This document shows, piece by piece, positions 1 to 11,373 of a DNA stretch of 64,000 nucleotides. Origin of the DNA: Maniola hyperantus (taxonomy: Eukaryota; Arthropoda; Insecta; Lepidoptera; Nymphalidae); the NCBI RefSeq assembly GCF_902806685.2, contig NC_048555.1:7502001-7566000 (forward strand). Direction: 5' to 3'. The notes under the pieces are model-generated. The model saw nothing but the letters and a program-made list of their open reading frames with translations. It made no database searches and had not been told where the DNA came from. The translations under genes and the position numbers were made by a program. Position 1 is the stretch's first letter; each line of letters begins with the position of its first letter.

Positions 1-49
1 TACGTCGTACTTTCCTTACGTAAGAATTTTCACGTCTAGGTTATTGGTT

Positions 50-140
50 TCCTTTTTAACCGACTTCCAAAAAGGAGATGGTTCTCAATTCAGTCAGCCC
101 GTTTCTTTACCATTTTGATACGGAAACTCTGAAAAAAACT
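50..140 (+). repeat. Fragment of the ACCGACTTC repeat family
   Basis: The segment opens with TTTTTAACCGACTTCCAAAA and a GGAG-rich stretch leading into GGTTCTCAATTC. The same opening recurs at 62517-62720 and, inverted, at 57841-57884, so it is an interspersed repeat. I know this opening as a common lepidopteran repeat but cannot assign its class. The copy fades within about 100 bp. Confidence 0.6.
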
Positions 141-396
141 GTCTACGTGCATTTTGGGCACGTGCGACATCCAAAGTCTGAGCCTAAGTTTTTTTACAAA
201 TCAAGTGAAGTGGGATATTCCACGTTCTACATAAAATGGCCCACTTAAGTAGCCACTCCGACTTTAAAGATAAAATATGAAGATAAACATTAAAACAGAG
301 TAACTGATTTGCCACCGTAGGTAACTGAACGTATTATTTGCGTATTGCTTTTGCAAATAAAGTAAACATTACCGCCGGTTTCGAGTACCTACCTAG

Positions 397-790
397 TTTT
401 TAGGGTTCCGTACCCAAAGGGTGCCAACGGGACCATATTAGTAAGCCTCCGCTGTCCGTCCGTCTGTACTGTCAGCGGGCTGTATTTCATGAAACATAAT
501 GGCGCCGCCATAAATGATTGCGGCAAACAACATACAGCAAGCATCGGCGAATACCACAAAGTACTTTTTATACACAGGGTTTGGCTTGCTGCCAATCGGA
601 TCGATCGACAAGCGCTCCCAAGCGTTAGCAAAGTATACGCAAACAGCTGTTCACATGCTTGCCAGTGATTGTTGTTTACTGTTTGTTGCAAGCATGTGGT
701 GTCACCATAACAAGTAGAGAATTGAAATTTTCATAAAGTGTACGTATATATTTCTATTGCCGCTATGACAACAAATAATAAAAACCAGGA
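397..790 (+). repeat. Family G interspersed repeat, interrupted by about 215 bp
   Basis: Family G opens with AGGGTTCCGTACCC, continues through GGTGCCAACGGGACC, a short GTCC/GTCT microsatellite and CAGCGGGCTGTAT, and closes with TTTCTATTGCCGCTAT. Other copies are at 10968-11128, 53512-53633 and 14244-14333. Here the parts before about 499 and after about 716 match the other copies. The sequence between them does not, which suggests an inserted segment. Class unknown. Confidence 0.6.
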
Positions 791-869
791 TAGCGAAAAA
801 ACTTAAAAAGTAGGTACACAATAGTGTGTACCTACCTGTGTGACAAAAGTGTCATATTATCTTCTAGGT

Positions 870-935
870 ACGATGTTCCCTGATGAACCCTTCGTGTGCG
901 AGTTCGACTCGCACTTGACCGGCTTAATTTTTTGT
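870..935 (-). repeat. Family A repeat, head fragment
   Basis: Reverse-strand copy of the family A head, with the internal palindrome GTGCGAGTCGAACTCGCAC and the adjoining GGGTTC. Only the head is present. Longer copies are at 7117-7543 and 26560-27004. Confidence 0.65.
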
Positions 936-1057
936 CAAACATGTAGAATATCGCTTTGCCTACGGTTATCTGAAGAGGATCTTAAGAACCTGAGTAGGTA
1001 TGCTGGCGAAAAACTTATTATGTTACGATCTCAGTTTTTTTAAATCAACCACTTTAG

Positions 1058-1092
1058 CTGACCCGCCCCAGCTTCTGGTCTACGTAATAACC
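1058..1092 (+). repeat. Short fragment of the CTGACCCGCCCC repeat
   Basis: TAGCTGACCCGCCCCAGCTT matches the start of the segment at 47228 and the inverted segment at 57608-57650. It is only a remnant. Confidence 0.4.
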
Positions 1093-1196
1093 ACAGACCA
1101 TTTTATTAGTGCTAGGCAGTTAATATAAAAACAAAATCTAAATCTTAATGTTACCGCGGTTTAATTTATACTCAGTGATGCTGATGTGTCATTCAG

Positions 1197-1345
1197 TCAG
1201 TGTCTTCTTTTAATATCCATATCCATAATAATATCTGCGAAAGTGTGCCTGTCTGTCGGTCCATCTGTTTAAACTTTTAGCTTACATCCCAGGGAAGAAC
1301 ACATAACAAACATTTTTTATTGCGGAAAACCGAGTTTCTACGTTG
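1197..1345 (+). repeat. Family B repeat, diverged copy
   Basis: It carries the family B opening (ATAATAT..TGCGAAAGTGTG, then GTCTGTC) and the AGCTTACATCCC block seen in the copies at 1799, 3537 and 56111. The far end (CCACGCGGACGAAGTCGCGG) is missing. Confidence 0.55.
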
Positions 1346-1798
1346 ATGTTCTATACAAACGATTATAATATTAAGTCCATAAGCTTAGCAATCTCTTTTT
1401 AGACTACTTTAGTCTAAAAAACATAAAGCAGGCCGGTATGATGGCATCGAACTAGTATCCGAGTAGGTAGGTTTTGGGTATTCTGATGGAGATGGCTTTG
1501 GGTTTTGGGTATTGGAGGTAGGTAAAAACATCAATTTACGACTAATACGAGGTTATAAAATAATCTTAAGCTAGGAGGAATAAAATAAACTACCCTTTCA
1601 ATGTAGGGTAATTACAGAGCGATGAATCTATTTTTATTTTATTTATTTTTATTTTTCATGTACCAAAAATTGTGGTTACAAAGTAATAATAAAATGAAGT
1701 TACATTGCAAACAGAGATTTATTCCAGCTTCCTATTCAAGGTTGTGAGTAAGGCGTATTAAGAAGTCAAATACCTGTAGGTCTTTCAGTACTAGAATC

Positions 1799-2015
1799 CA
1801 CCCATACTAATATTATAAATGCGAAAGTGTGTCTGTCTGTCTGCTAGCTTTTCACGGCCCAACCGTTCAACCGATTTGGATGAAATTTGGTACAGAGTTA
1901 GCTTATATCCCGGGAAAGGATATAGGCTACTTTTTATCCCGGAAAATTGAAGAGTTCCCAGGGGATTTCAAAAAACCTAAATCCACGCGGACGAAGTCGC
2001 GGGCATCATCTAGTC
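1799..2015 (+). repeat. Family B interspersed repeat, near full length
   Basis: Family B runs from CCATACTAATATTATAAATG through GCGAAAGTGTGTCTGTCTG, a CCCGGGAAAGGATAT block and a GGGATTT block to CCACGCGGACGAAGTCGCGG and CATC..CTAGT. About a dozen copies in both orientations lie in the window. This abundant lepidopteran repeat is non-coding here. An RTE-type 3' end or a non-autonomous rolling-circle element are both possible and I do not choose between them. Confidence 0.75.
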
Positions 2016-2709
2016 TAGTAATTTATAATTTATTTATTCTTCAAATTTACATAGGAACTTAAACGCTAGGGAAACGATAATAGCTGCGTTAGTTATAAAT
2101 TGTGTTACAGCTATTACGCCTAGATTTATTTATTTTATAATAATAATAATTATAAAATGAATACAAAAATCCTCAATTAATATATGTTTTCAATTAAAAA
2201 GGAAATTCCTGTATAAGTATAGGTAAACTCTTGCCAATATGTAATAAGATACATTTTTGCAGTCGGGAAGCTGTATAAATACACTGCTATTTAAAATGAC
2301 ACCTTATTATCAGCCCCGGGCTGGACGGAACAGCACACGTACTGGAAATCCTTAACCTACTAATCATTAATCTTCATAAGCATGCGGGAGTCGTATTAGA
2401 TGTAAATAATAGTCGACAATTAGCCCGTTTTACCGCTGGACAGTCGATGTGGCTTCAGGCACCGTTTTAAGTAGGTAGGTAATGCTTTGCTTAAAAATTA
2501 CATTTATAGCACTACGTGACCTAAACCCGCACTTAAGTAACGTATCTGTGACTTAAGTAATCTATTTTTACACCGTGTAAAAATGGATTAGTTAAGCTTT
2601 GAGTTTTATAACAGGAAATTCAATGTAAGTAGTTAGGTAAGTCGGTTTAGGTCGAATGGGCTATAAAAATAATATCAATTTGTATGCGTAACTTGAGCAT
2701 AATATTATA

Positions 2710-2930
2710 GGGCTAGCTGATGCCCGCGACTTCGTGCGCGTGGATTTACATTTTTCAAAACCCCGCGGGAGCTTTTTGATTTTCCGGGATAAAAAGTATG
2801 TGTTAATCCAGGGTATGATCTATCTCCATTCCAAATTTCATCCAAATCCGTTCAGACGTTTTTGCGTGATTGAGTAACAAACATCCAAACATCCACACTT
2901 TCATATTTATAATATTATTAGGAATTAGGA
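2710..2930 (-). repeat. Family B repeat, inverted copy
   Basis: Starts with GGGCTAGCTGATGCCCGCGA and ends with CACTTTCATATTTATAATAT, the reverse of the copy at 1799-2015. Includes the TTTTTGCGTGATTGAGTAAC block typical of this orientation. Confidence 0.75.
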
Positions 2931-3000
2931 TTATGGCAATAAAATTATTAAGTACGTAACAAGTGGCAATGGGCATTATTGCTAATAGGTACAATATATC

Positions 3001-3115
3001 TACTTTAAATGCGAAAGTGTGTCTGTCCGTCTGGTAGCTTTCCACGGCCCGTCCGTTTAATAAATTTTGACAGGTACAAAGATAAATTACATCCTGGGAT
3101 GGATATTTACTTATC
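3001..3115 (+). repeat. Family B repeat, truncated
   Basis: AATGCGAAAGTGTGTCTGTC and the following CTTTCCACGGCCC block match family B. The copy degrades after the CATCCTGGGATGG region. Confidence 0.6.
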
Positions 3116-3193
3116 AATGAAGATTGTTACTTTTTGTTTCAAAAAGGGGAACCTTCGAATTTTATTTTACTCAAGATAAAGGCATGTAAACAT

Positions 3194-3279
3194 GCGGCAT
3201 TGCGGCAATCCCCACAGAAGTTCTCCACTTGTTTATGCGGTATTGCGGCAATGCCCACAGAAATTCTCCACTTGTTTAT
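3194..3279 (+). repeat. Two-unit tandem repeat, 43-bp period
   Basis: Unit 1 (3194-3236) and unit 2 (3237-3279) both read GCGG.ATTGCGGCAAT, then CCCACAGAA, TTCTCCACTTGTTTAT. They differ at only three or four bases. This is a small local duplication with no coding meaning. Confidence 0.85.
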
Positions 3280-3536
3280 ATTTGCTCACCTGTGTCGGGC
3301 CGACCTCACGTTTTAATGCAAGCTTTACTCCTCAAGGACGCCCTTGACTTGACTGTGAATGAGATATTTTAGAGAACCACTAGATATACCTACCTAAATA
3401 TCACAGATGAGCCTTTAAATAACAATAATAAAGACCTTGAAATTGTATACTTACCTTATCAATAATTTGTCCCAAGTTTAACATGGGTATGTCAGTTATC
3501 TATACCTACGTTGTTTTATTTTTCACTTGTATACAC

Positions 3537-3705
3537 CCATACTAATATTATAAATGCGAAAGTGTGTTTGTCTGTCTGCTAGCCTTTCACGGTCCAACAG
3601 TTTAACCGATTTTGATGAAATTTGGTACAGAATTAGCTTACATACCGGGAAAGGACATAGACTTTTTAACCCGGAAGATTAAAGAGTTCTCACGGGATTT
3701 GTTTA
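3537..3705 (+). repeat. Family B repeat, partial
   Basis: Begins CATACTAATATTATAAATGC and carries the GCTAGCCTTTCACGG and CCGGGAAAGGACATAG blocks. The copy stops at CACGGGATTTG, without the CGCGGACGAAG end. Confidence 0.7.
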
Positions 3706-3722
3706 TACACTTTTTTTTTTTT

Positions 3723-3912
3723 CTAATATTACAATAAAACTTAAAGCTAGCCTTATCTAATTACTTACTATATAAATCATGACCGCGTGGAATGGTGCCA
3801 AGAATACTGGCTGCATTTTCGCGCTGGACAGCCAGGCTGATCCGTTGCGCAAAAAATGAGCCAGCCCTTCTGTCAATGAGGCTATTAATCGCGGTGAAAT
3901 GTCTCGTAAAAA
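3723..3912 (+). repeat. Family H interspersed repeat, copy 1
   Basis: Shares CTTAAAGCTAGCCTTATCTA, the AATGGTGCCAA block, CAGCCAGGCTGATC and TTGCGCAAAAAATGAGCCAG with 49731-49873, in the same orientation. The class is not clear. A LINE 3' untranslated region is plausible because it ends near an AAAATGTC stretch like the second copy. Confidence 0.65.
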
Positions 3913-4283
3913 TTTTTAGCACTAAGACTCCATGGCCATTATACCTACACTTGTGATATGCTTGTGATTAATATTCCCATTCTTATGTTTTCTACGAGTC
4001 TTAAAATGTAAGTAAATAAAAAACACAAACTGCCAACTATTGACATACCATGGGGTACCTACTTATACTTATTATTTGCATAAAACCTCGTTTGTGTTTG
4101 TCTAGCAGCAACTTAATAAAGTGTTAGAATCTATAATGAGAATAATCTTCATAATCAATTTGTTTGCAGTTTGCACAGTAACGCACGATTGAGTTGCACT
4201 AAGAAAGCTCGCATATCAAATATCACATCCACTTAAAGGCCATTGCCCACCATTAATATTTAATTTAATCTAATTGTCCTCTG
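3913..4283. other. No feature recognised
   Basis: AT-rich sequence with no long reading frame, tRNA or repeat that I could match elsewhere in the window. Confidence 0.5.
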
Positions 4284-4640
4284 TTGCAACTAAGTCTCTT
4301 CTCGTGTCGGTCCCTCAATTTTGAGGATCGTCGCTCTCTCGAACCTCCTCACCATCCCTCGATCTTCTTCACGATGAAGGACGTACGGAAGGCATTGCAG
4401 AAGGGTGTGTCGACCCGCTTCTCGTATCTAGTCGGACCAACGCAGTTTCGGGCTTCGTCCGCGGGGTCTCTTTCCTCCGATCTTGCCAGTGATCAGCAGT
4501 TTCTCTATGCTACTCGTGTTTTTCCTAGCAATGTGATCGAAGTAGTCGAGCATCCGCTGCAGACAGATGTTGGACAGCCGCATCTTGATTTTCAATGTAC
4601 CTATGTATTTAAAATCGAGACGTTGCATCTTATACTCCCT
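4284..4640 (-). pseudogene. Decayed LINE ORF2 C-terminal fragment
   Basis: Read on the minus strand from about 4628, the translation contains LDYFDHIARKN, then GGKRPRGRSPKLRWSD. This is the C-terminal pattern of non-LTR retrotransposon ORF2 proteins (RRLQ.FGHI.RR, then RGRSP.RW.D). An in-frame TAG follows directly, where the family normally continues. Beyond it the same frame still reads as family-like sequence down to about 4290. It is therefore an old, 5'-truncated and mutated copy. The plus-strand reading frame over the same stretch is a shadow. Confidence 0.7.
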
Positions 4641-5750
4641 CAGGAAATGTTGCGACTAAGTATACCTGCTTACCTAAATTATGAAGATTTAAAAAAAAAT
4701 TGCTCGACTAGATCAATCTTATTCATAATTATGCTAACTAATATTCCCATTTTCCTTTTACGGTTTCATTTAGAATGATAGTATTTTCGCATGTTTTATT
4801 TATTCCGACTTTTGTCGGACCGACACTAGTCGCCACAGAGTATATAGCAGTACTATTCAGTACACACAACCTCAGTACAAAATATACCTACTGTTAGACA
4901 TCATAGTATCGTGCATGGTACCTGCAGTTCGTCTACGATAGACGAGAATCGCTAACTTGTTGCAATTTCTAAAATAAAATTGAGAATTTCTTGTCCCATT
5001 TAAATAAATCAAAATTAATTTGAAACGTACTTATGTATACCTACCTATAAATTACTTCGGGCACGTGCCATGGTAAACGCTCTGCTTTATATTTTGATTA
5101 AATTATTCATAGAACTAGTTTATGCAGACAAGATCGCTTTAAAACATGTTTAATTGCCAAATGAACATTAAAATTTGCCAATAAAATGCTATTAAACCGT
5201 TTTATGAGATCGTTGCAAGCACTAAATTATATTTGAAAATTAAATACATGATCCACAATTTATTAAGTGTGAAACATGTTCTCTAGATAAAAAACATAGC
5301 TGGGTACTCTTCACTAAGGTCACTCTTCGTTCTGGATTTTTAGGATTGAGTCATTTTAACATTTCCAGGGAATGTGATAAAATTCAACGACCGAATTGTA
5401 CTGGTTGAACTCGGTTTGATATTTTCAGCTTTTTTTAAAATTCTGTTTTTCATTCTGAGAGAACTTAAAACTTCGGGACTCTGTCCTGTAATAATCTAAC
5501 ATTTGGAAACCATACACTTGTATCAAGTTGTTTGACGACTTCCACAAAACTGGACAATTTGGACAAAAGGAACATTTAGCTAGGTTATGTGCTTAGTAAT
5601 TTTGTGAACGTCAAAAAAACGGTGTTGTACATTCTGACATTCTTTCTTTTTAATTTACTTAAATTACCCGTTACAAGAGGATTTTTGAGAGGCCAAACTT
5701 AATTTAGTTTGCACTAGTTTAATAATTACAGTAACATAACATTCGTATGT
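4641..5750. other. No feature recognised
   Basis: AT-rich, non-coding by eye. No repeat shared with the rest of the window was seen. Confidence 0.5.
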
Positions 5751-5807
5751 GTGCCCAGTGGCGTGCACAGGGTTTGAAGCCAGGGTAGGCATTAGTTAGG
5801 GGAACCT

Positions 5808-5937
5808 GTAGAGCACTGTCTCGGTCGTTTAGACCGACAAAACGTCATATGGGTATGAGTGACAGAGACAACGCTCTACAAATCTGAAATGTCATTCTAA
5901 AGGCCGATGTTCATCACTTTCGGCCGCGTACTGTACT
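5808..5937. mobile_element. Foldback MITE, GTAGAGC family, copy 1 (truncated)
   Basis: TGTAGAGCACTGTCTC near the left end is answered by GAGACAACGCTCTACA near the right. The right part continues into AAAGGCCGATGTTCATCACT and CGGCCGCGTAC, as in the fuller copy at 27780-27956. The left outer arm is missing. Just upstream (5751-5800) lies a CCAGTGGCGTGCACAGGGTT fragment of another repeat. Confidence 0.7.
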
Positions 5938-7116
5938 TATTTTGTCAATTTACTAATAAAATATTAATTCACATAAGATACATGACATGTAATACACGTT
6001 AAGTCCATACCTGCATTATGGAAGATACTTAAAATGAACCTATATAAAATTAAATAAGTACCTAACTAAATTGCTCCATAAAATTTATCAACGCTTAAAT
6101 TTAGTACTTGGACTTTTTTGGGAGTGAAATGTCATTAGCGAGATATACCTAATTAACGACTTTTACATCTTTCAATTCTAAACTACTTAAAAGTGATTAG
6201 TCTTTACAAAATTTGTGGTAGTATAGCTATGGCATATACAACATATAAATGCTCTATACTAGATCTACTCGTACCTAACTACCTACTTTGAAAAATCAAG
6301 AAGAACGTAAAGGGCAGATATTAGGTAGTGACAGATATCGCTAAAGCTAAAGCTATAGGTTTAAACGGGGTACAGACATCGAGGTTTTTATTCAGATATC
6401 TGCAAAGACCAGAACAGTTTTGTAACTTACCTATAAGATGATGACTACTCTGAGAATTATGCACACATCAGTGGAATTGAAGAATCACAATACGGCGGAC
6501 AAGTTTTTCCTTTCTCAGTTCGGAGTGTGGACGCGTTATACAAATTCAGCGTGACATGCATTTTAGTGTTATTGCGTCAAGTGAAGGTATAAAAATCTTG
6601 TAATTAATTAATTCAAAAATTTCTCGACAACGTTTCACTACGTAGCGGAGCATTTGTAATAACCATTTGCTTTTGTAAAAAAAGTCCCTAAAAAATCTGC
6701 TCTCTTTTCCTAATCTATTTTTTTTAAATTCAATACAATTGTTCGCTTAAGAATGACTCCACCGATTTATTTTCGTACGAAAAAATATTTAATTTTACTA
6801 AACAACCAAATAATAGGGTCAGACTACATAATTATATTTAAATTTTGTGAATCATTGTCTCTAATTTCACTCAAGCCGCGGTGGCTGTGAATAAAAACCG
6901 AAATAACGAAGAACTTTTTAATTGAAATTATTGAGATATAATTTGTAATCATCAATCATTAAGAAATAGTTTTGGGTGCCGTGTAGTGTTTAAAGATGGT
7001 TTTACATTGGTTGCTTCATCGCCCGATTCAGAATGGCCATTTTGCCGACTAACTAGGCTTCACCTTAAAAATTCGTATTTTAGGAATTTATGCACTTAAT
7101 AAATATTCTTATTTTT
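5938..7116. other. No feature recognised
   Basis: AT-rich sequence without open frames of interest, tRNA-like folds or shared repeats. Confidence 0.5.
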
Positions 7117-7543
7117 AAAAACTGGCCAAGTGCGAGTCAGATTCGCGCGCTGAGGGTTCCGTACTAGACTCGTATTTTTTCGACATTTTTCACAATAAAT
7201 CAAAAACTATTGTGCATACATGTAATTAAAAATCTGTTTTACAATGTACAAGTAAAGCCCTTTCATATGATATCCCTTTTAGTATATGATCTTACTTTGA
7301 AAGTTAAAAGAACTCTAATTATTTGTTCATAAACACATTTTAATTTTTTTATGCTGTAACCACAAAATGACGGTTTTCGGATTTTTCTCCTTAAGTGTGC
7401 TATAATACCTACCTTCCAGCAAAAAAATTCATGATTCTAGGTCAACGGGTATATAGGTTTCTTCAGAGACACGACAGACAGACAGACAACGAAGTGATCC
7501 TATAAGAGTTCCTTTTTCTTTTTGAGGTATGGAACCCTAAAAA
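7117..7543 (+). repeat. Family A interspersed repeat, full-length copy
   Basis: Family A starts AAAACTGGCCAAGTGCGAGT with a palindromic head, then GAGGGTTCCGTAC. It runs about 430 bp through CATGATTCTAGGTCAACGGG and a GACA microsatellite and ends GAGGTATGGAACCCTAAAAA. The head and tail carry the inverted 12-mer AGGGTTCCGTAC / GTACGGAACCCT (one mismatch here). About 15 copies or fragments lie in the window. No coding capacity. I recognise it as a very common lepidopteran repeat of uncertain class. Confidence 0.8.
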
Positions 7544-9276
7544 TGTGAATTTTAGCAACTTTGAAATTAATAACTTCAGAAATAGATTAAATAAGTGACC
7601 GAGCATCTGAAAATAATTTGGTAAGTTAGCCAACTTGTTAGACTATAATACCTTTTTAAATAAATGAACTAAGACAATTTTTTTTCGTCCTGGCAGATTC
7701 CATGATTCCAATATTTATCAAAAAAATATTCGCACCCGCGTAAAGAACTTTAACTTTTAGGAGACTCTACCAACAAATGTTATGCTGTTCTGTTAAGTAA
7801 ATTAATCCAAATTGTGCGACGACACATCTAATGTACAAGCTCTGTTAGAAAAAAAGCGATTAATCTCAACGGACGTCTCATTAACGACTACGCTCATAGA
7901 TTTTTAGCAAGGAATTAGTAGCGTTAATGTTTTGTGCCTTACTGTAACGACTTGGCTTCTGAAAAACCACTTAACATCAAACTTCTTTTATGTTACTCTT
8001 TAACAGCATCGGATTAACAGGAAAGAGAACACGTAATTAGAGAACTAAGTAGGTAGGTATTTTATTGTTTTTTTGTTCATATTGACATGTTTTGTGTAAG
8101 TAAGTAAGTATACACACAAAAAATTATGATTATTATAATAATAATCACAAATGTGGCAGGCCCTTTAACTGTATCGGATTAATATTAATTAGAGAACTAC
8201 ATTTAGTTTTACGTTTATATAGAAAAATCCGATCTCTGATCCAAATCTAAGTTTATTCAGTGGAAATCTTTTTGACGTATCTACGTCATAATATGTCCGA
8301 TTTGAATCCGAGGCACATCCGAGATATTCTCACGGATGACGGGGACAACTCGGATGACGGAAGTCTGAGCTAATGTGTACGCTACCATACAAAATAAATA
8401 GTTCTATGACTACTTCGGAACGTATTTTCACGGATACGGATCGGATTTAGTGCGTAATCGTCTATGGAATTATGGATGTCACATACTTTTTGATGCCCAC
8501 GCTAGGAACGGCATTGTGGGGCTGTTCTAAAAACAGTCAATAATAAAGAAGACATAACAAACCTTCATTGTGTGATTAATGATGTAGGAATCTACCTTAC
8601 AAATAAAATATAGGTACCTTATAATCGACATCTTATAACAGTAATAATATCGAAAACAATATTAGTATTGTCTTGATGAAGAGCGTCACCGTGTGAAATA
8701 TTTCCATCGTGATGATCAGTATACCACTTACATTCATCCATTAAATAACACAAAGGAATATAACTCTAACTGTAAATGATAATAAGGAATATTATAGCGT
8801 GGTTCTATTTAAGGCTTGGAACAATAACGGTGGCGTGTCAGTTGTCAATCGGTAGAGACGGTTCCACAGACAAGATTCCCATGGTAGCTTTCGCATACAT
8901 ACGTGACTCTTCGCCTTCTTATGAGATGGCGTCGCAAATCCTAACCGGGGCATCTTAGCTAGCGGCAAAAATGCTTTTTATGCACTCGAAAATGAATAAA
9001 CGGTAAAGGATAGATAGATAGGCAATAATTATAGCGATAAAATATATTGTGATAACGCTCGGAATGTTTATTAATATCTAACATTAATAACTTTGTTTAA
9101 AAAAAAGTAAAAGCCATCTATTGACGATAATATCTTTATTAAAAACCGTGATATGATAATATATTAACCATCTGAAACTTGCTTGCTGATTCTTTCGTTG
9201 GTAGAGCTACGAATGAAAACTTGGAGTGGGAATCTTTTTGTTATAACTGCGCGACATTAATGGTAGATGCAATCTT
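7544..9276. other. No firm feature; possible old element at 8225-8480
   Basis: Mostly unique AT-rich DNA. Within 8225-8480 a more GC-rich stretch carries repeated CGGAT motifs (CCGATTTGAATCCG, CGGATACGGATCGG) and a palindrome GACGTATCTACGTC, which hints at an old transposon remnant. I could not find its ends. Confidence 0.35.
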
Positions 9277-9740
9277 GAAAAAAACCGGTCAAGTGCGAGT
9301 CAGACTCGCACACCGAGAGTTCCGTACTACAGTCGTATTTTTTCGATATTTTGAACGATAAATGAAAAACTTATTATATCTACATAAAAATAAATAAAAA
9401 TCTGTTTTAGAATTTACAGGTAAAGGTAAAGGTACCCTTTCATAATAATATGATACCCCATTTGGTATAGTAATGTTAATTTGAAAGTTGAAAATATGAA
9501 TTAATTTTGTTTATGAACACATTTTCATTTTTTTGTGATACACCTACTTAATCACAAATTCACGGTTTTCGGATTTTTCCCTTTACGTGTGCTATAAGAC
9601 CTACCTATCTGCCAAACATGATTCTAGGTGAACTGGTAGTACCCTATAGGTTTCTTGATAGACACGGCAGACGGACAGACAGACACACAGACAGACAACG
9701 AGGTGATCGTATAAGAGTTTCTTTTTCCTTTTGAGGTACG
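9277..9740 (+). repeat. Family A repeat, tail truncated
   Basis: Head AAAAACCGGTCAAGTGCGAG and all internal blocks are present, including the GACA microsatellite near 9680. The copy ends at GAGGTACG instead of GGTACGGAACCCTAA and runs into a second GGAC/GACA array. Confidence 0.8.
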
Positions 9741-9790
9741 TTTGATGGACGGACGGACGGACGGACGGACGGACAGACAGACAAACAGTT
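9741..9790 (+). repeat. GGAC/GACA microsatellite
   Basis: About six GGAC units followed by GACA units, directly at the truncated tail of the family A copy. It probably arose from the microsatellite of an adjoining repeat. Confidence 0.8.
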
Positions 9791-10330
9791 TTTATTTGCG
9801 CTATTTATCCACGACACTCTCAAATATTTGAATCTAATTTTTCCAAAAATAAAGATATTTCTCTAAAAGATCTCAAAATCTTGAAGTATAATGGCTTTCC
9901 TCCATCTTCCCCTCTTAAAATTTTATAAGTACCTATCAATTTGGTGAAAAAAATCACACTGAATATGTTCGTTAGCCGATAAATGGTCATTTGTAATAAA
10001 TTAATACTTTATTTATTACTGTTAAACCTAAATAAATTATAGTGTTGTTACATGTGAGCTGTGGTGGCGTTAGTACATTTTATGGGAAATTGTTAAAATC
10101 GAGATAAATATTATATTAATGGAGCTTAAAGTGATAAAAATGAACACCTGACGTAATGTGGCCATTAATTGCTTAATGTGTTGATGATACATTAAAATAT
10201 TAAGACCCAAGATTCAAAGAAAAAATACTGTCGTATTCATGATTCAATTTAGCAGAATAGCTAAAAACGTGAAGAAACAAAAGTTATTTTATACTTTGTA
10301 GTGGTTTTGGCAGTCGGTTTTTCTAATATA
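9791..10330. other. No feature recognised
   Basis: AT-rich, non-coding by eye. Confidence 0.5.
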
Positions 10331-10433
10331 TTTTTCCTAAGTACGTGCCCTGTCCATTGCCACTTCAGCTTCGCAACCCATTAAGCTATGTTGGTTGTTC
10401 ATACAATCTCCTCATTTCGGATTTAATCACGTA
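10331..10433 (-). pseudogene. RTE-like LINE 3' fragment
   Basis: On the minus strand this is the short stretch of RTE ORF2 seen more completely at 40358-40755 (the TTGCCACTTCAGCTTCGCAA and GATTTAATCACGTA blocks). It covers only about 100 bp and ends shortly before the target duplication of the P-type element. Confidence 0.65.
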
Positions 10434-10633
10434 CATAAACTACACACACACTATGAATTGGGACCAATGATATTAGAAGAAAATAGGTAGATACGTTATA
10501 CGCGGACCGCAAGTGGCACGTTAAAACTAAGCTAATTAGCAAACCTGAGCTCAGTCGCCCGCTGGCGTCGCGCTATCGCCGACGTCGTTGATAGTAATGT
10601 GTATTTTGTTTTCGTCTCCCAAAACAACCGAAA

Positions 10634-10710
10634 ATGCCGTCGTGTGTGATGAGATTCCGCACAAACTACACAAGCAAGGTTTCCAAAAGTCAAGGAATCA
10701 CATTTCATTC
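10634..10710 (+). pseudogene. First exon of THAP-domain P transposase (degraded)
   Basis: ATG at 10634 opens 25 codons plus two bases before a GTAAGT donor at 10711. The peptide starts MPSCVMRFRTN and ends SKSQGITFHS, matching the start of THAP zinc fingers (C-x4-C, then the GI.FH motif before the phenylalanine-proline). THAP domains bind DNA and form the N-terminus of P-type transposases. The second zinc-ligand cysteine position is Arg9 (CGC, one transition from TGC), so the finger is probably broken. No downstream exon was recognised before the right end of the element. A domesticated host THAP gene is an alternative, but the position inside matched inverted ends and the target duplication argues against it. 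Confidence 0.75.
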
Positions 10711-10967
10711 GTAAGTAAAACTATTTCTTTTATATAATTCGTATTTTTCACTTATTTAACAATAACAAACTCGTGCACGTTCGTGTAAAATGCAACTCAT
10801 TGCAATTTCGACCTTATGTCACATGCCATAAGTACGTATCAAGTTATCGTTGTACGTATTTTAAAGTTTCCGATCAAAGAATATAAAATAAACAGATAGG
10901 TCTCTTCTGAGTATTGACAATTCAAATAGTGTGCATATTTCCTGTTTTAGGGAAGGATTTAATTTAA

Positions 10968-11128
10968 TTTAATTTTTATTATTTTTGTTATAGCGGCAAT
11001 AGAAATACATTCTGTGAAAATTTCAACTGTCTACTTACGAGATACAGCCCGCTGACAGATGGACGTACAGACAGCGGAGGCTTAGTAATAGGGTCCCGTT
11101 GGCACCCCTTGGGCACGGAACCCTAAAA
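10968..11128 (-). repeat. Family G repeat nested in the P relic
   Basis: Inverted copy: ATAGCGGCAATAGAAATACA at one end, GATACAGCCCGCTGACAGA in the middle and GCACGGAACCCTAAAAA at the other. It lies inside the P-type element and so inserted later than that element. Confidence 0.75.
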
Positions 11129-11213
11129 ACGAGCGGAACCGCGGGAAAAAGCTAGTTCGTAATATATTAAATACCACAGTATAAGATTTTTATTTTACTA
11201 TACAACTACAATG

Positions 11214-11373
11214 GGGCCGATTCTCTAGTACACAATCTCTAAACTAAACTAAATTAACAGGTCTAAATCTAGTGCTTTCCTTTTCCGCAAGCAACATTAT
11301 GAAAGGGATAGCAATAGATTTAGACGTGATATTTTAGTTTAGTTTAGAGATTGTGTACAAAGGAATTAGCCAC
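11214..11373. mobile_element. Foldback MITE, TACACAATCTCTAAAC family, copy 1
   Basis: Almost the whole 160 bp is a palindrome. The left end TACACAATCTCTAAACTAAA is answered by its reverse complement at 11338-11359, and the arms continue inward through GTCTAAATCTAGTGCT against an AGATTTAGAC segment. A second copy with the centre in the other orientation is at 46755-46903. It is nested inside the P relic. No coding capacity, so it would need transposase in trans. Confidence 0.85.

Noticed and set aside
4284..4778. 164-codon plus-strand frame
   Set aside because: It lies antisense to a LINE ORF2 remnant whose minus-strand translation shows clear family motifs. The plus frame is a shadow.
8225..8480. 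Possible MITE with CGGAT motifs
   Set aside because: Repeated motifs and a short palindrome are present, but no matching ends or second copy were found, so it is not called as an element.
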